From contig NZ_PIQJ01000001.1 of the NCBI RefSeq assembly GCF_004214835.1, forward strand, positions 1 to 64,000: DNA of 64,000 nt. Reading direction: 5' to 3'. The stretch's first letter is position 1. The number at the start of each line of letters is the position of its first letter. The notes beneath the pieces are model-generated. The model did no database searches and was not told the DNA's origin. It saw only the letters and a list, made by a program, of their open reading frames with translations. The position numbers were made by a program, and so were the translations under genes. Positions 1-8,042 of this stretch are shown one piece after another. The stretch is from Pseudidiomarina tainanensis. Its GTDB lineage: Bacteria; Pseudomonadota; Gammaproteobacteria; Enterobacterales; Alteromonadaceae.

Positions 1-87
1 GCAAGCTACTCTCTGTTACCGCTCGACTTGCATGTGTTAGGCCTGCCGCCAGCGTTCAATCTGAGCCATGATCAAACTCTTCAGTTT
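1..87 (-). rRNA. rrs: 16S ribosomal RNA, 5' end only
   Basis: The reverse complement of bases 1-87 begins AAACTGAAGAGTTTGATCAT and continues into the universal bacterial 16S start, including the conserved segment around AACGCTGGCGGCAGGCCTAA. The 5' end is set at base 87 by analogy with the E. coli mature 5' end. The rest of the gene and of the rRNA operon lies beyond the left edge. The variable stretch after GTCGAGCGGTAACAGAG looks like Idiomarina-type 16S; that genus call is from memory of the family and not from a search. Confidence 0.97.
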
Positions 88-249
88 AAAGTGTTTAATC
101 GACCCATTGAATCAATGACTTAATAAATCTAATTTGTTAAGCACTTTTCCAATCAGTCAGGTGGTCTATCTAAAGACCTTTTTTGCATCCGAAGATGCGT
201 CTCTGCCTGAATCCGGTAAGTGCCCACACAGTTTGCTTGGCTTGGTATA

Positions 250-262
250 TTGTTAAAGAACG
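250..262 (-). promoter_or_regulatory. rRNA leader boxA antitermination element
   Basis: On the minus strand these bases read CGTTCTTTAACAA, matching the rRNA boxA consensus TGCTCTTTAACAA except near the 5' end. It lies between the promoters and the 16S gene, as expected for NusB/NusE-mediated antitermination of rRNA transcription. Confidence 0.8.
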
Positions 263-314
263 TTCGCAATCTTCTCTGAAGATGCGGCTTGCGTCTCAGC
301 AAGCAAGGCGGCGT

Positions 315-342
315 ATTCTACAGCCTCGGTGTTTTGTGTCAA
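315..342 (-). promoter_or_regulatory. rRNA promoter, proximal (P2-like)
   Basis: Minus strand: a perfect -35 TTGACA (342-337), a 16-base spacer and a -10 TAGAAT (320-315), followed by a GC-rich discriminator (ACGCCGCC) typical of stringently controlled rRNA promoters. An A-rich stretch directly upstream (AGAAAAAATTTCG) could act as an UP element. Confidence 0.72.
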
Positions 343-418
343 GCCTTTCGGCGAAATTTTTTCTGACTCAAAACATCTGCTTTTGGCGACTTCGTTGTCT
401 GCCTCAAGCGTGGGGCGC

Positions 419-446
419 ATTTTAGAGATTTAACTCGCCGCGTCAA
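419..446 (-). promoter_or_regulatory. rRNA promoter, distal (P1-like)
   Basis: Minus strand: -35 TTGACG (446-441), a 16-base spacer and -10 TAAAAT (424-419), then a GC-rich discriminator (GCGCCCC). Several A/T tracts lie just upstream (about 448-480), as in UP elements. Together with 315-342 this gives the tandem P1/P2 arrangement of rRNA operons. Confidence 0.62.
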
Positions 447-626
447 GCGCCTTTTTGACATTTTTATGTGTTTTTTTGCCAACTGCTGATTTTGTGAGCG
501 AAGCGCTTCAAAAACCAACGTGATTTGCTTGATTCGCCAGCAATGACGGTTTCTGCTAGTCTTTAAGGTATGATTTAGACAGATCAAAAATATAACATTT
601 TGGCTTAGTTTTAGAGGTAATAGAGC

Positions 627-1175
627 ATGAGTGGCGATATTCGGAGTTATCGCGGTATTGAACCGCAACTGGACGAACATGTTTATATTGATAGTAGTGC
701 CGTGATTGTGGGTGATGTTCACATTGGTGAACATAGTAGTGTGTGGCCATTAGTGTCGGCCCGGGGCGATGTGAATCGGATTCGTATTGGCGCACGCACC
801 AATGTGCAAGATAACTGTGTGTTGCATGTTAGTCGCACAAGCGAGAGTAATCCAGACGGACATCCATTAATTATTGGCGATGATGTTACTGTCGGTCATC
901 ATGTGATGCTGCATGGCTGCGAGATTGGCAACCGTGTATTGATTGGTATGTCGGCAGTGATTATGGATGGCGCCATTGTTGAAGATGATGTCATTATTGG
1001 TGCAGGTAGTTTAGTACCACCAGGTAAAACTTTACGTAGTGGCCACTTATATGTTGGTAGCCCTGTAAAAGAAGCACGCCCACTCACCGAACAAGAATTA
1101 AAGTTTCTGCCACAGTCCGCAGCAAATTACGTGATCTTAAAAGACGATTATTTACTGCACGTGACGCCAATATAA
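627..1175 (+). CDS. yrdA: gamma-carbonic anhydrase-like hexapeptide protein (YrdA family)
   Basis: 182 residues of left-handed beta-helix: repeated hexapeptide turns such as IGDDVTVGHH and IGNRVLIG run through most of the chain, and the C-terminus forms the helical cap. The histidines that bind zinc in gamma-carbonic anhydrases have counterparts in the LHV and GHHVMLHG segments. Family members are trimeric cytosolic proteins, and many YrdA-type proteins show weak or no hydratase activity, so catalysis is not assured. The ATG at 627 is preceded by GAGGT nine bases away. The gene stands alone, divergent from the rRNA promoters and convergent with dnaE2 (7-base gap). Confidence 0.9.
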   Translation: MSGDIRSYRGIEPQLDEHVYIDSSAVIVGDVHIGEHSSVWPLVSARGDVNRIRIGARTNVQDNCVLHVSRTSESNPDGHPLIIGDDVTVGHHVMLHGCEIGNRVLIGMSAVIMDGAIVEDDVIIGAGSLVPPGKTLRSGHLYVGSPVKEARPLTEQELKFLPQSAANYVILKDDYLLHVTPI

Positions 1176-1182
1176 GAAACCG

Positions 1183-4100
1183 TTAATGAAAATCACGCGA
1201 ACGATTAGCCGACACTCCCAGTTGGGCTAATTGTTCGGTGCCATCTTCTAACTGCCCTGCAATAACATGAATCACCTCACCGTGAATCTCGACAATACCC
1301 TTTATCTTTAAAAGTTGGGCGGTGAGGTAAGCTTGGCGGAACGCGCGCGCCGTTTTTTGCCAGATAACAATATTAATGAGACCCGATTCATCCTCTAACG
1401 TTACAAAGGTTACCCCTGATGCCGTGCCTGGCCGCTGTCGACAAGTGACTAAACCGGCAACACGTACATGTTGCTTGTGGCGACAATGAGCCAACTCACT
1501 TGCTAGCTTATAACCTTTCAGTTGCTGTTGCTCTCGTAACAGTGCCAATGGATGACGCCGAATCGACACACCGGTAGTGCGATAATCAACTGCGATGTCT
1601 TGAAATTCTGCGGGCGCAGCGAGTTGTGTGGTTGGCACAGCCGTAAGCTCAGCAAATAAAGGGAGTTGTTCGGCCTGCAGTGCCAAACTTTGCCACTGAC
1701 TTTGGTAACGATGTCCAGCCAGCGCACCAAGTACATCAGCACTCGCGAGCTTATGCAGGTCGGCGCCACTCAGGCCATAATCGCGAAGTTGTTGTAATGA
1801 TTGAAAGCCTTGCGCAGGGCGTTGTTCTAGCAGGGCTTGCATGTGTGATTGTGACAACCCTTTGATTAACCTTAAGCCCAAACGTAACTGCATCCCCCGA
1901 CCACCCGCTTCAAGCTGATGGTCCCAGTTACTGTGCTGTATGTCTGCGGGCAGTATGGTTATGTGGTGTCGCCGCGCATCTTGAATTAATTGGTTTGCTG
2001 AATAAAAACCCATGGGCAGACTATTCAATAGCGCACAATAAAATGCTGCAGGGTAATAACATTTCAGCCATGCCGACGCATACGCTAAATTGGCAAAACT
2101 CGCCGAATGCGACTCAGGAAAGCCGTATTCGCCGAAACCACATATTTGTTGGAAAATTCTCTGCGCAAATTCTTCACTGTAACCCCGCGCTCGCATACCT
2201 TTTATTAATTTACTTTCAAACTGGCGTAATTCACCTGAGCTTTTCCAGTTCGCCATGGCGCGACGTAATTGATCGGCTTCACCACCACTAAAGCCAGCCG
2301 CAACCATGGCCAACTTAATCACCTGTTCTTGGAAAATCGGTACCCCTAAGGTGCGCTCAAGTACTTCTTTAACCGCCTCACTCGGAAACGTAATAGGCTC
2401 TAACCCAGCGCGGCGACGTAAATAAGGGTGCACCATGTCACCTTGAATGGGGCCTGGCCGAACTATGGCAATTTGAACCACTAAATCATAAAACGTCTGC
2501 GGGCGAAGTCGGGGGAGCATATTCATTTGTGCCCGAGACTCAATTTGGAATACACCAATGGAATCGGCACGTTGTAGCATTTGATACACCTTGGCATCTT
2601 CTTGGGGGATATCCGCGAGCCCAAGCTCCCGTTGATGGTGTTGCTGAATTAACCGTAGCATTTTGCGCAAGGCCGTTAGCATCCCAAGCGCCAGCACATC
2701 CACTTTAATTAAACGTAATGTTTCTAAATCATCTTTATCCCATTGGATTACCGTACGCTCTGGCATGCTGGCATTCTCTACCGGTACCAAATCGGAGAGT
2801 TGTGTCGAGGCAATAACGAAACCACCGACATGTTGCGATAAGTGACGGGGAAAACCTAATATAGCGTCGGTCAAAGCAAACAAACAGCGGCCTCGGTGGG
2901 TTTGCCCAAGCCCTGGAATTTTTTCTAATAGCTGCTGTTGCCAATCACTCTGCTGATCGCGACGGTCGATTTGACGTAGATAATGACGCAGCTCTTGCTC
3001 ATGAAAGCCTAAAGCCTTACCAACATCGCGCAAGGCGCTACGTAACCGATAGCGAATCACCGTAGCAGCTAATGCTGCACGGTGGCGCCCATATTTTTGA
3101 TAAATATATTGGATGACTTCTTCACGACGCTCGTGCTCAAAGTCGACATCAATATCGGGGGGCTCATCACGTTCAGCCGAAATAAAGCGCTCGAATAAGA
3201 CGTCGATTTGATCGGGATTGACTGCGGTAATTTGCAGACAATAACAAACCACCGAGTTTGCTGCAGAACCGCGGCCTTGATACAAAATGCCACGCTGCTG
3301 GGCAAATTGAACCAAGTCATGAATCGTTAGAAAGAAATACTCGTAGCGTAACTGCGCAATCAGCTTGAGTTCTTTTTCGAGCTTCTCTTTAACATCTGCA
3401 CGCAAACCATGTGGAAAGCGTTGTTGGGCACCGAGGTACGTTAGCTCTCGTAAATGTTCACTTGCGGTTTTACCTGCAGGCACTAACTCAGCTGGGTATT
3501 CATAGCGTAATTCGCTTAAACAAAAGCAGCATTGCTTCGCAATCACGACACTTTGCGCTAACCAGGCTGACGGGTAACACTGCTGTAATTGCTCAGGGGT
3601 TCGTAGGCAGTAATCTTGATTCGGCTTTAACTGACCCACTTGCGTTTCTAATGGCTGACGACGGCGAATCGCCACCAAAACATCATGTAATAATTGCCGT
3701 TGCGGTTCGTGATAACACACCTCACACACCGCAGCGACAGGAATGTCGTGTGCGACGCTGAGTTGCTTATAATCGCTATAACGTTGGGCATCATCGGCTT
3801 CATAATGTCGGCCATAAGCCAACCACAGTGCACCACCAAACTGCTGTTTCAATTGTTGCGCGGTGACCGCTATTGTCTCACGCTCAACATTGGCTGAAGG
3901 CACCTTGAACTGCGGGCGCCATAACAACAGGCAGTCGTTTAATGTGCCCATAAAATCATCAAGAAAGACTTGGTAACTGCCTTTTTTACTACGATTTCGA
4001 GCGGTGGTGATTAACTGGCACAGCTGCGCGTAGCCTTGCCGATTGCGCACTAACACAATGAGCGTGCCAACATTTTCGAGTTGAAACTCACTACCGATAA

Positions 4101-4299
4101 TTAAGCGCAACGGCTGCTCGCGAGCAGCTACGTAGGCACGTACAACACCAGCAACTGAGCATTCATCAGTAATTGCTAAGGCTTGATAACCACAACTGAC
4201 AGCACGCTGAACCAGCTCGTGTGGATGCGAGCCACCACGCAAAAAACTGAAATTGGTTAAGCAATGTAGAGCGGCAGGGCGCTTAACTGAACCAGCCAT
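1183..4299 (-). CDS. dnaE2: error-prone DNA polymerase DnaE2 (ImuC)
   Basis: C-family polymerase of 1,038 residues, the usual length for DnaE2. The N-terminal PHP domain begins LHCLTNFSFLRGGSHP, the palm carries the acidic motif PDIDVDFE near residue 380, and the C-terminal part has the OB-fold region. It performs translesion synthesis and damage-induced mutagenesis together with ImuA and ImuB, recruited to the sliding clamp. An upstream in-frame extension exists, but the start is placed at the ATG at 4299: the protein then begins like its family (MAGSVKRPAALHCLTNF), the gene overlaps the imuB stop by 17 bases, and AAAGGGTGG precedes it. It is the last gene of the imuA-imuB-dnaE2 operon and so should be induced from the LexA-controlled promoter. 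Confidence 0.96.
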   Translation of the reverse strand: MAGSVKRPAALHCLTNFSFLRGGSHPHELVQRAVSCGYQALAITDECSVAGVVRAYVAAREQPLRLIIGSEFQLENVGTLIVLVRNRQGYAQLCQLITTARNRSKKGSYQVFLDDFMGTLNDCLLLWRPQFKVPSANVERETIAVTAQQLKQQFGGALWLAYGRHYEADDAQRYSDYKQLSVAHDIPVAAVCEVCYHEPQRQLLHDVLVAIRRRQPLETQVGQLKPNQDYCLRTPEQLQQCYPSAWLAQSVVIAKQCCFCLSELRYEYPAELVPAGKTASEHLRELTYLGAQQRFPHGLRADVKEKLEKELKLIAQLRYEYFFLTIHDLVQFAQQRGILYQGRGSAANSVVCYCLQITAVNPDQIDVLFERFISAERDEPPDIDVDFEHERREEVIQYIYQKYGRHRAALAATVIRYRLRSALRDVGKALGFHEQELRHYLRQIDRRDQQSDWQQQLLEKIPGLGQTHRGRCLFALTDAILGFPRHLSQHVGGFVIASTQLSDLVPVENASMPERTVIQWDKDDLETLRLIKVDVLALGMLTALRKMLRLIQQHHQRELGLADIPQEDAKVYQMLQRADSIGVFQIESRAQMNMLPRLRPQTFYDLVVQIAIVRPGPIQGDMVHPYLRRRAGLEPITFPSEAVKEVLERTLGVPIFQEQVIKLAMVAAGFSGGEADQLRRAMANWKSSGELRQFESKLIKGMRARGYSEEFAQRIFQQICGFGEYGFPESHSASFANLAYASAWLKCYYPAAFYCALLNSLPMGFYSANQLIQDARRHHITILPADIQHSNWDHQLEAGGRGMQLRLGLRLIKGLSQSHMQALLEQRPAQGFQSLQQLRDYGLSGADLHKLASADVLGALAGHRYQSQWQSLALQAEQLPLFAELTAVPTTQLAAPAEFQDIAVDYRTTGVSIRRHPLALLREQQQLKGYKLASELAHCRHKQHVRVAGLVTCRQRPGTASGVTFVTLEDESGLINIVIWQKTARAFRQAYLTAQLLKIKGIVEIHGEVIHVIAGQLEDGTEQLAQLGVSANRSRDFH

Positions 4300-5701
4300 G
4301 CAGAAACCACCCTTTGTCACATTGATAAATCCAGCCTTGTCGCTGCCATTGGTCCAGTGCAATGTAGTAATCGCGGGCAATGGTATCAGCATTCCACCAA
4401 CCGCTAACAATTCGCTCGGGGCCCCATTGCAGTTGCCATTGCTGCCTTTCTGTCGGTTCTGCTTGCGGCAATAACCAAGCAGGGCGCGGTAGTAATAATC
4501 CGCCACTGGTTGAGTCGCTTTGCCACGGCTTCAGCGTGCCCTGATATTCGGGACGCCAATCATCATGCACGTGCAAGCTTTGCACTTTTGATTCGCCTAA
4601 ACGCGCCTGCAAACGGCTCACTAAAGCATTTAATGAATCTGTTTGAGCCTGCGGTGCTGAAAACATGGCCTGTTCTTTTGCTTGTCGTGACTCCGGTCTT
4701 TGCACCCGCACACTTAAAGCCAATACCGGTTGTTTTAATTTTTGTCGCTCTAAATGTAACTGGCTTAAACTCAATAAATCACGCTGTTGCCAGACGGCAT
4801 GGGCAAATTGAATGGGCACTTGCGTTGCAGGCCCAGTGCGGTGATGAGCTCGAATCAATAACGCTCGCGTACTCCATTGATGAATTTCTAAGAAGCTTTC
4901 AACCTGTTGCAATAACCGCTTTAATGGAAACAATAACTGCGGCCAACTGTGCACCTCGGCATTTAACTCCACCTGCTCATCAAACCGATGAGGCGGGTGA
5001 TAAAAGCTTTGAGGTGCTGAAAAATCACCATTTAGTTCGGCTACATAGGTTGTGATTGCGCGACCGAAGCGCGCGCCTAACTCTGCCGCCGGCAGTTGCA
5101 GTACAGCACCGAGCGTTAACAGCCCTACGTTACGGAGCTTTTCAATTTGAGGCTCTGGTAAGCCGCTATATTCAATGGGGAGCTCAGCAATCGCAGCTTT
5201 AACATCTGCCGGTTCAGTACTCAGTACGCTATGCCCCGAAGCCGCCAGCAACTTCGCTGACAATGGGCTATAACCACTACTTAAAATATAACGCAACGGC
5301 CACTGTTGCAGACGCGCTTGCATGCGCTTAACCACGCCGGCAAAGCCTTGGTGCAAGCGCAGCAAGCTTTGCACCTCAAATAATAACCCTTGCGGCGGCT
5401 GTAATACGATTTGCGCCATGTCTTGATAGAGCACCTGAGCGAGTTGCGTGAGCATGGCGCTTTCTTTGGTTGCATCGTAGTCATGCAGTTTTAGTTGTGG
5501 CACTAATGTACTGGCCAACACTTCTGCCATATCAACCTGAACACCTTGCTGCAGGGCGGCATTATTGGCTTGCACCACAGTGCGCCGAGCAGCGTGACTC
5601 TGAGTCAATGCTTGTGGCATCGTACTCAATTCAGGTGGTTGTAATGCCAACTGATAATCGAGCAACAAGTGCGGAAAGTGTAGATACAACCAGGCATTCA
5701 T
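4283..5701 (-). CDS. imuB: ImuB, catalytically dead Y-family polymerase homologue
   Basis: 472 residues. Y-family polymerase fold, but the N-terminal strand (MNAWLYLHFPHLLLDYQLAL) lacks the metal-binding DxD of active enzymes, and the usual SxDE motif is replaced by LFEVQ near residue 105. This is the ImuB signature. ImuB bridges ImuA, DnaE2 and the beta clamp during SOS mutagenesis. The start at 5701 overlaps the imuA stop as ATGA; an upstream in-frame ATG would add 21 residues inside imuA and is less likely. The position between imuA and dnaE2 supports the assignment. Confidence 0.93.
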   Translation of the reverse strand: MNAWLYLHFPHLLLDYQLALQPPELSTMPQALTQSHAARRTVVQANNAALQQGVQVDMAEVLASTLVPQLKLHDYDATKESAMLTQLAQVLYQDMAQIVLQPPQGLLFEVQSLLRLHQGFAGVVKRMQARLQQWPLRYILSSGYSPLSAKLLAASGHSVLSTEPADVKAAIAELPIEYSGLPEPQIEKLRNVGLLTLGAVLQLPAAELGARFGRAITTYVAELNGDFSAPQSFYHPPHRFDEQVELNAEVHSWPQLLFPLKRLLQQVESFLEIHQWSTRALLIRAHHRTGPATQVPIQFAHAVWQQRDLLSLSQLHLERQKLKQPVLALSVRVQRPESRQAKEQAMFSAPQAQTDSLNALVSRLQARLGESKVQSLHVHDDWRPEYQGTLKPWQSDSTSGGLLLPRPAWLLPQAEPTERQQWQLQWGPERIVSGWWNADTIARDYYIALDQWQRQGWIYQCDKGWFLHGWFS

Positions 5702-6342
5702 AAAGCACGGCGTCGCCTCGGTAAGCGGGCATCCACCCCACAAGGGAAAGGCGGTAACGGCCAACCAAAGCGACGCTTGAGTATGCGCACCGCCAAACTG
5801 TCGCTACGCTCAAGCTGTAAGCGGGTCACATAGGCTCGGGCTTCTTCTTGCTGTTGCCATGGTGTTATCACAAAAGCTAATTTTTGCTTAGTTTCTGCTG
5901 CTTGCTGCAAGCGCCGGACCGCTGTTGCACTAAGCCCGGCATGCCACATCAAGACAATGTTTACCGCATCGCTGTGTAACGCTTGCTCCGCCGTCCACAA
6001 TGCTAGTTTGTCATCGGCTTCATGAACAACGACGTGCCGCGATAACGTTAGCTTTTGATAACAAAGTCCCGGAGCGTAAGGCTGTACCGGCGGATTCACC
6101 CAAAGCGCTGTTGTTGTCGCTTGGCTCAGTACTGGCAACAGTAGCGCCAACTCACCAATAAACGGCTGTCGTACCTGTAGCTCATTCACACTACCTCGCA
6201 ACCAACCGCCACCTAAACGTGTATCAAGCTCAGCCCAACCACTGCTTAAGAACTGTTGTTCTGCTTTATTTGCGGGTACTTCTTGGCCTTGCCATAGCCA
6301 GCCTTTTTGCACTAATGCTTCAACTTGTGCGGGATACGCCAT
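5698..6342 (-). CDS. imuA: ImuA, RecA/SulA-like component of the mutasome
   Basis: 214 residues, first gene of the SOS cassette. The N-terminal half resembles the RecA core (SGWAELDTRLGGGWLRGS), but the place of the Walker A loop reads RQPFIGELALL, without GKT/S, so ATP binding is doubtful. The protein ends in an arginine-rich tail (RLPRRRRAL). In characterised cassettes ImuA binds RecA and ImuB. The ribosome site GAGGTGA lies just before the ATG at 6342, and a LexA box is centred about 30 bases upstream. Confidence 0.9.
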   Translation of the reverse strand: MAYPAQVEALVQKGWLWQGQEVPANKAEQQFLSSGWAELDTRLGGGWLRGSVNELQVRQPFIGELALLLPVLSQATTTALWVNPPVQPYAPGLCYQKLTLSRHVVVHEADDKLALWTAEQALHSDAVNIVLMWHAGLSATAVRRLQQAAETKQKLAFVITPWQQQEEARAYVTRLQLERSDSLAVRILKRRFGWPLPPFPCGVDARLPRRRRAL

Positions 6343-6365
6343 CGCTCACCTCGGCAAAACAATTA

Positions 6366-6381
6366 CTGTATAAATATACAG
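6366..6381 (-). promoter_or_regulatory. LexA (SOS) box upstream of imuA-imuB-dnaE2
   Basis: CTGTATAAATATACAG is a perfect CTGT-N8-ACAG palindrome of the gammaproteobacterial LexA type. It sits 24 bases upstream of the imuA start. The flanking bases (tacagtatactgta, 6377-6390) prolong the dyad. Repression by LexA and DNA-damage induction of the operon follow from the known family. The box is also about 95 bases upstream of the divergent yihG-like gene, which may or may not be affected. Confidence 0.92.
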
Positions 6382-6475
6382 TATACTGTAGAGGCTTTTT
6401 TAGATGCTGGCAAGTATTTCGCAAATGCGTATCATAGGCGGATAACTATCACCATAAGTACAATCTGGCGTAAAC

Positions 6476-7378
6476 ATGCTGACAACGTTGCTAATTCCGT
6501 TTCGATTATTAATTAATTTTACTTTTGCTCTGGTTTCCACTGCGGTGATTGGCGCCATGGTGATTGTTGTCGGGCTACCCAAACTACTATTGCCGATTCC
6601 GGCAGTACAGCGCCTGTTATCAACTTGGGCTAATGCAGTGTTTCGTCTCTGGGGTTATGCGATGTCTGCATTATTTCGGCTGACCCAACCCATGCGCTGG
6701 CATATTGACGGTGACAGTGAACTCCATCGTGATCGTTGGTATATGATCATGGCGAACCACCGTAGCTGGGTCGATATTCTGGTACTCATGCACTTAGCTT
6801 GTCGCAACATGCCCATGCCTCGGTTTTTCCTCAAGCAACAATTAATTTGGATTCCGATTGTTGGTCTTGGTTGCTGGACTTTAGATATGCCGTTTATGAA
6901 GCGCTACTCACGCGAACAAATTGCCAAGAATCCGAAGTTACAAGGCAAGGATATTGAAACCACGCGCAAGAAGTGTCAGAAATTTCGTCACATTCCAACC
7001 ACAGTCATTAACTTTTGCGAAGGCACACGCTTTACGCCGGAAAAACATGCGAAACGCCAAAGTTCATTCCAACACTTATTACCGCCCAAAGCCGGCGGCA
7101 CAGCGTTCGCATTGCAGATAATGGGCAATCAGTTTGATGCTATTTTAGATATCACGATTGTGTACCCTGACGATAAGAAGCCAGCGGTGTGGCAACTATT
7201 GAGCGGTCAATTACGCGATGTGTACGTGAATGTCGAGACGTTGCCGGTCACTGAAGATTTAATTGGTGATTATTTTGCGGATGAAGCGTTCAAAACACAC
7301 TTTCAAGATTGGATGAATCAGCGTTGGCTGCGCAAAGATGAAATTATTAACCGCGTACGAGCGGACTTTTTCAACTAA
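6476..7378 (+). CDS. yihG: PlsC-type acyltransferase, YihG-like
   Basis: 300 residues. An N-terminal hydrophobic helix (about 5-40) anchors the protein in the inner membrane. The acyltransferase signature NHRSWVD (H-x4-D) and the later FCEGTRFTPE block are the catalytic and glycerol-phosphate-binding motifs of the 1-acylglycerol-3-phosphate acyltransferase superfamily. YihG proteins acylate lysophosphatidic acid or lysophospholipids. In E. coli yihG lies close to srkA-dsbA, and here it is convergent with dsbA (29-base gap), which supports the name. The ribosome site is weak. Confidence 0.85.
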   Translation: MLTTLLIPFRLLINFTFALVSTAVIGAMVIVVGLPKLLLPIPAVQRLLSTWANAVFRLWGYAMSALFRLTQPMRWHIDGDSELHRDRWYMIMANHRSWVDILVLMHLACRNMPMPRFFLKQQLIWIPIVGLGCWTLDMPFMKRYSREQIAKNPKLQGKDIETTRKKCQKFRHIPTTVINFCEGTRFTPEKHAKRQSSFQHLLPPKAGGTAFALQIMGNQFDAILDITIVYPDDKKPAVWQLLSGQLRDVYVNVETLPVTEDLIGDYFADEAFKTHFQDWMNQRWLRKDEIINRVRADFFN

Positions 7379-7407
7379 GCACAGCCACACAACGATGACT
7401 TCTCGCG

Positions 7408-8004
7408 TTATTTCTCGAGTAAGTAACCTGCCGCTTTAACGAAATCAGCCATAAAATCTTGGCTGTCACGGAAGCCTTCGGTTTTCAGGCGATATTTACC
7501 ATTGATGATAAATGTTGGCGTTGCATTGACGTTATAGGCGCGCATATCGCGGTCCATATCGTTCACTTGCTTTTCAACCAATGGGTGCTTCATTGCTTTT
7601 TCAAATTTGTCTTTGCTAACACCATTCACGTGGAAAATAGCTTGTAGCTGTTCTTCTGTGGTGATTTGCTGTTTTTGTGCGTGAATACGCTCATAAAACG
7701 CTTTGCTAATCTCCTCTTCTTTCTTAAATAATTTAGCGGCAGCAAAACCACGCGCCATGAGCTCAAGCGTTGGATGAGAAACAATGTGCGACTTCTCAAA
7801 AGCTTGTGGATAAGCTTCTTTCATCGCTGCTGCAATCGGCTCAAAACGATAACAGTGAATGCAGTAAAACGAGAAGAATTCTTTAATCTCAGGCTTCGCT
7901 GTACCTTGCTCAGCAATCACCTCATAGTGAACGTCTTCTTTAAATTCTTGCGCACTCAATGGCAACATCATTAAAGCAACAACAACTAACAACAACTTCT
8001 TCAT
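7408..8004 (-). CDS. dsbA: periplasmic thiol:disulfide oxidoreductase DsbA
   Basis: 198 residues with a clear Sec signal peptide (MKKLLLVVVALMMLPLSAQ). Thioredoxin fold with an inserted helical domain; cis-proline loop at NATPTFIING. It introduces disulfides into exported proteins and is reoxidised by DsbB. The active site reads C48-I-H-C51, where most DsbA proteins have CPHC; the rest of the motif (FSFYC..CYRFEP) is canonical. srkA lies directly upstream on the same strand (38-base gap), the order known from E. coli, where the two are co-transcribed. Confidence 0.95.
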   Translation of the reverse strand: MKKLLLVVVALMMLPLSAQEFKEDVHYEVIAEQGTAKPEIKEFFSFYCIHCYRFEPIAAAMKEAYPQAFEKSHIVSHPTLELMARGFAAAKLFKKEEEISKAFYERIHAQKQQITTEEQLQAIFHVNGVSKDKFEKAMKHPLVEKQVNDMDRDMRAYNVNATPTFIINGKYRLKTEGFRDSQDFMADFVKAAGYLLEK

Positions 8005-8042
8005 GGTTAAAAGGTCCTACAGTTTGTTTGTTACGAATAAGA

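Larger units (their letters stand above)
88..626. other. rRNA operon leader and promoter region; no gene
   Basis: This 539-base stretch between the 16S gene (minus) and the carbonic-anhydrase-like gene (plus) holds no credible coding sequence. It carries the rRNA leader with boxA (250-262), two minus-strand promoters (315-342 and 419-446) and A-tracts upstream of each. The last 60 bases hold the ribosome binding site of the next gene (GAGGT at 614-618). Confidence 0.8.

Noticed and set aside
183-425. 80-codon open frame in the rRNA leader
   Set aside because: It overlaps boxA and both rRNA promoters, has no ribosome site and gives no recognisable protein.
4300-4506. 69-residue N-terminal extension of DnaE2
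   Set aside because: It lies inside imuB in another frame, is not DnaE-like, and a better start with ribosome site and coupling exists at 4299.
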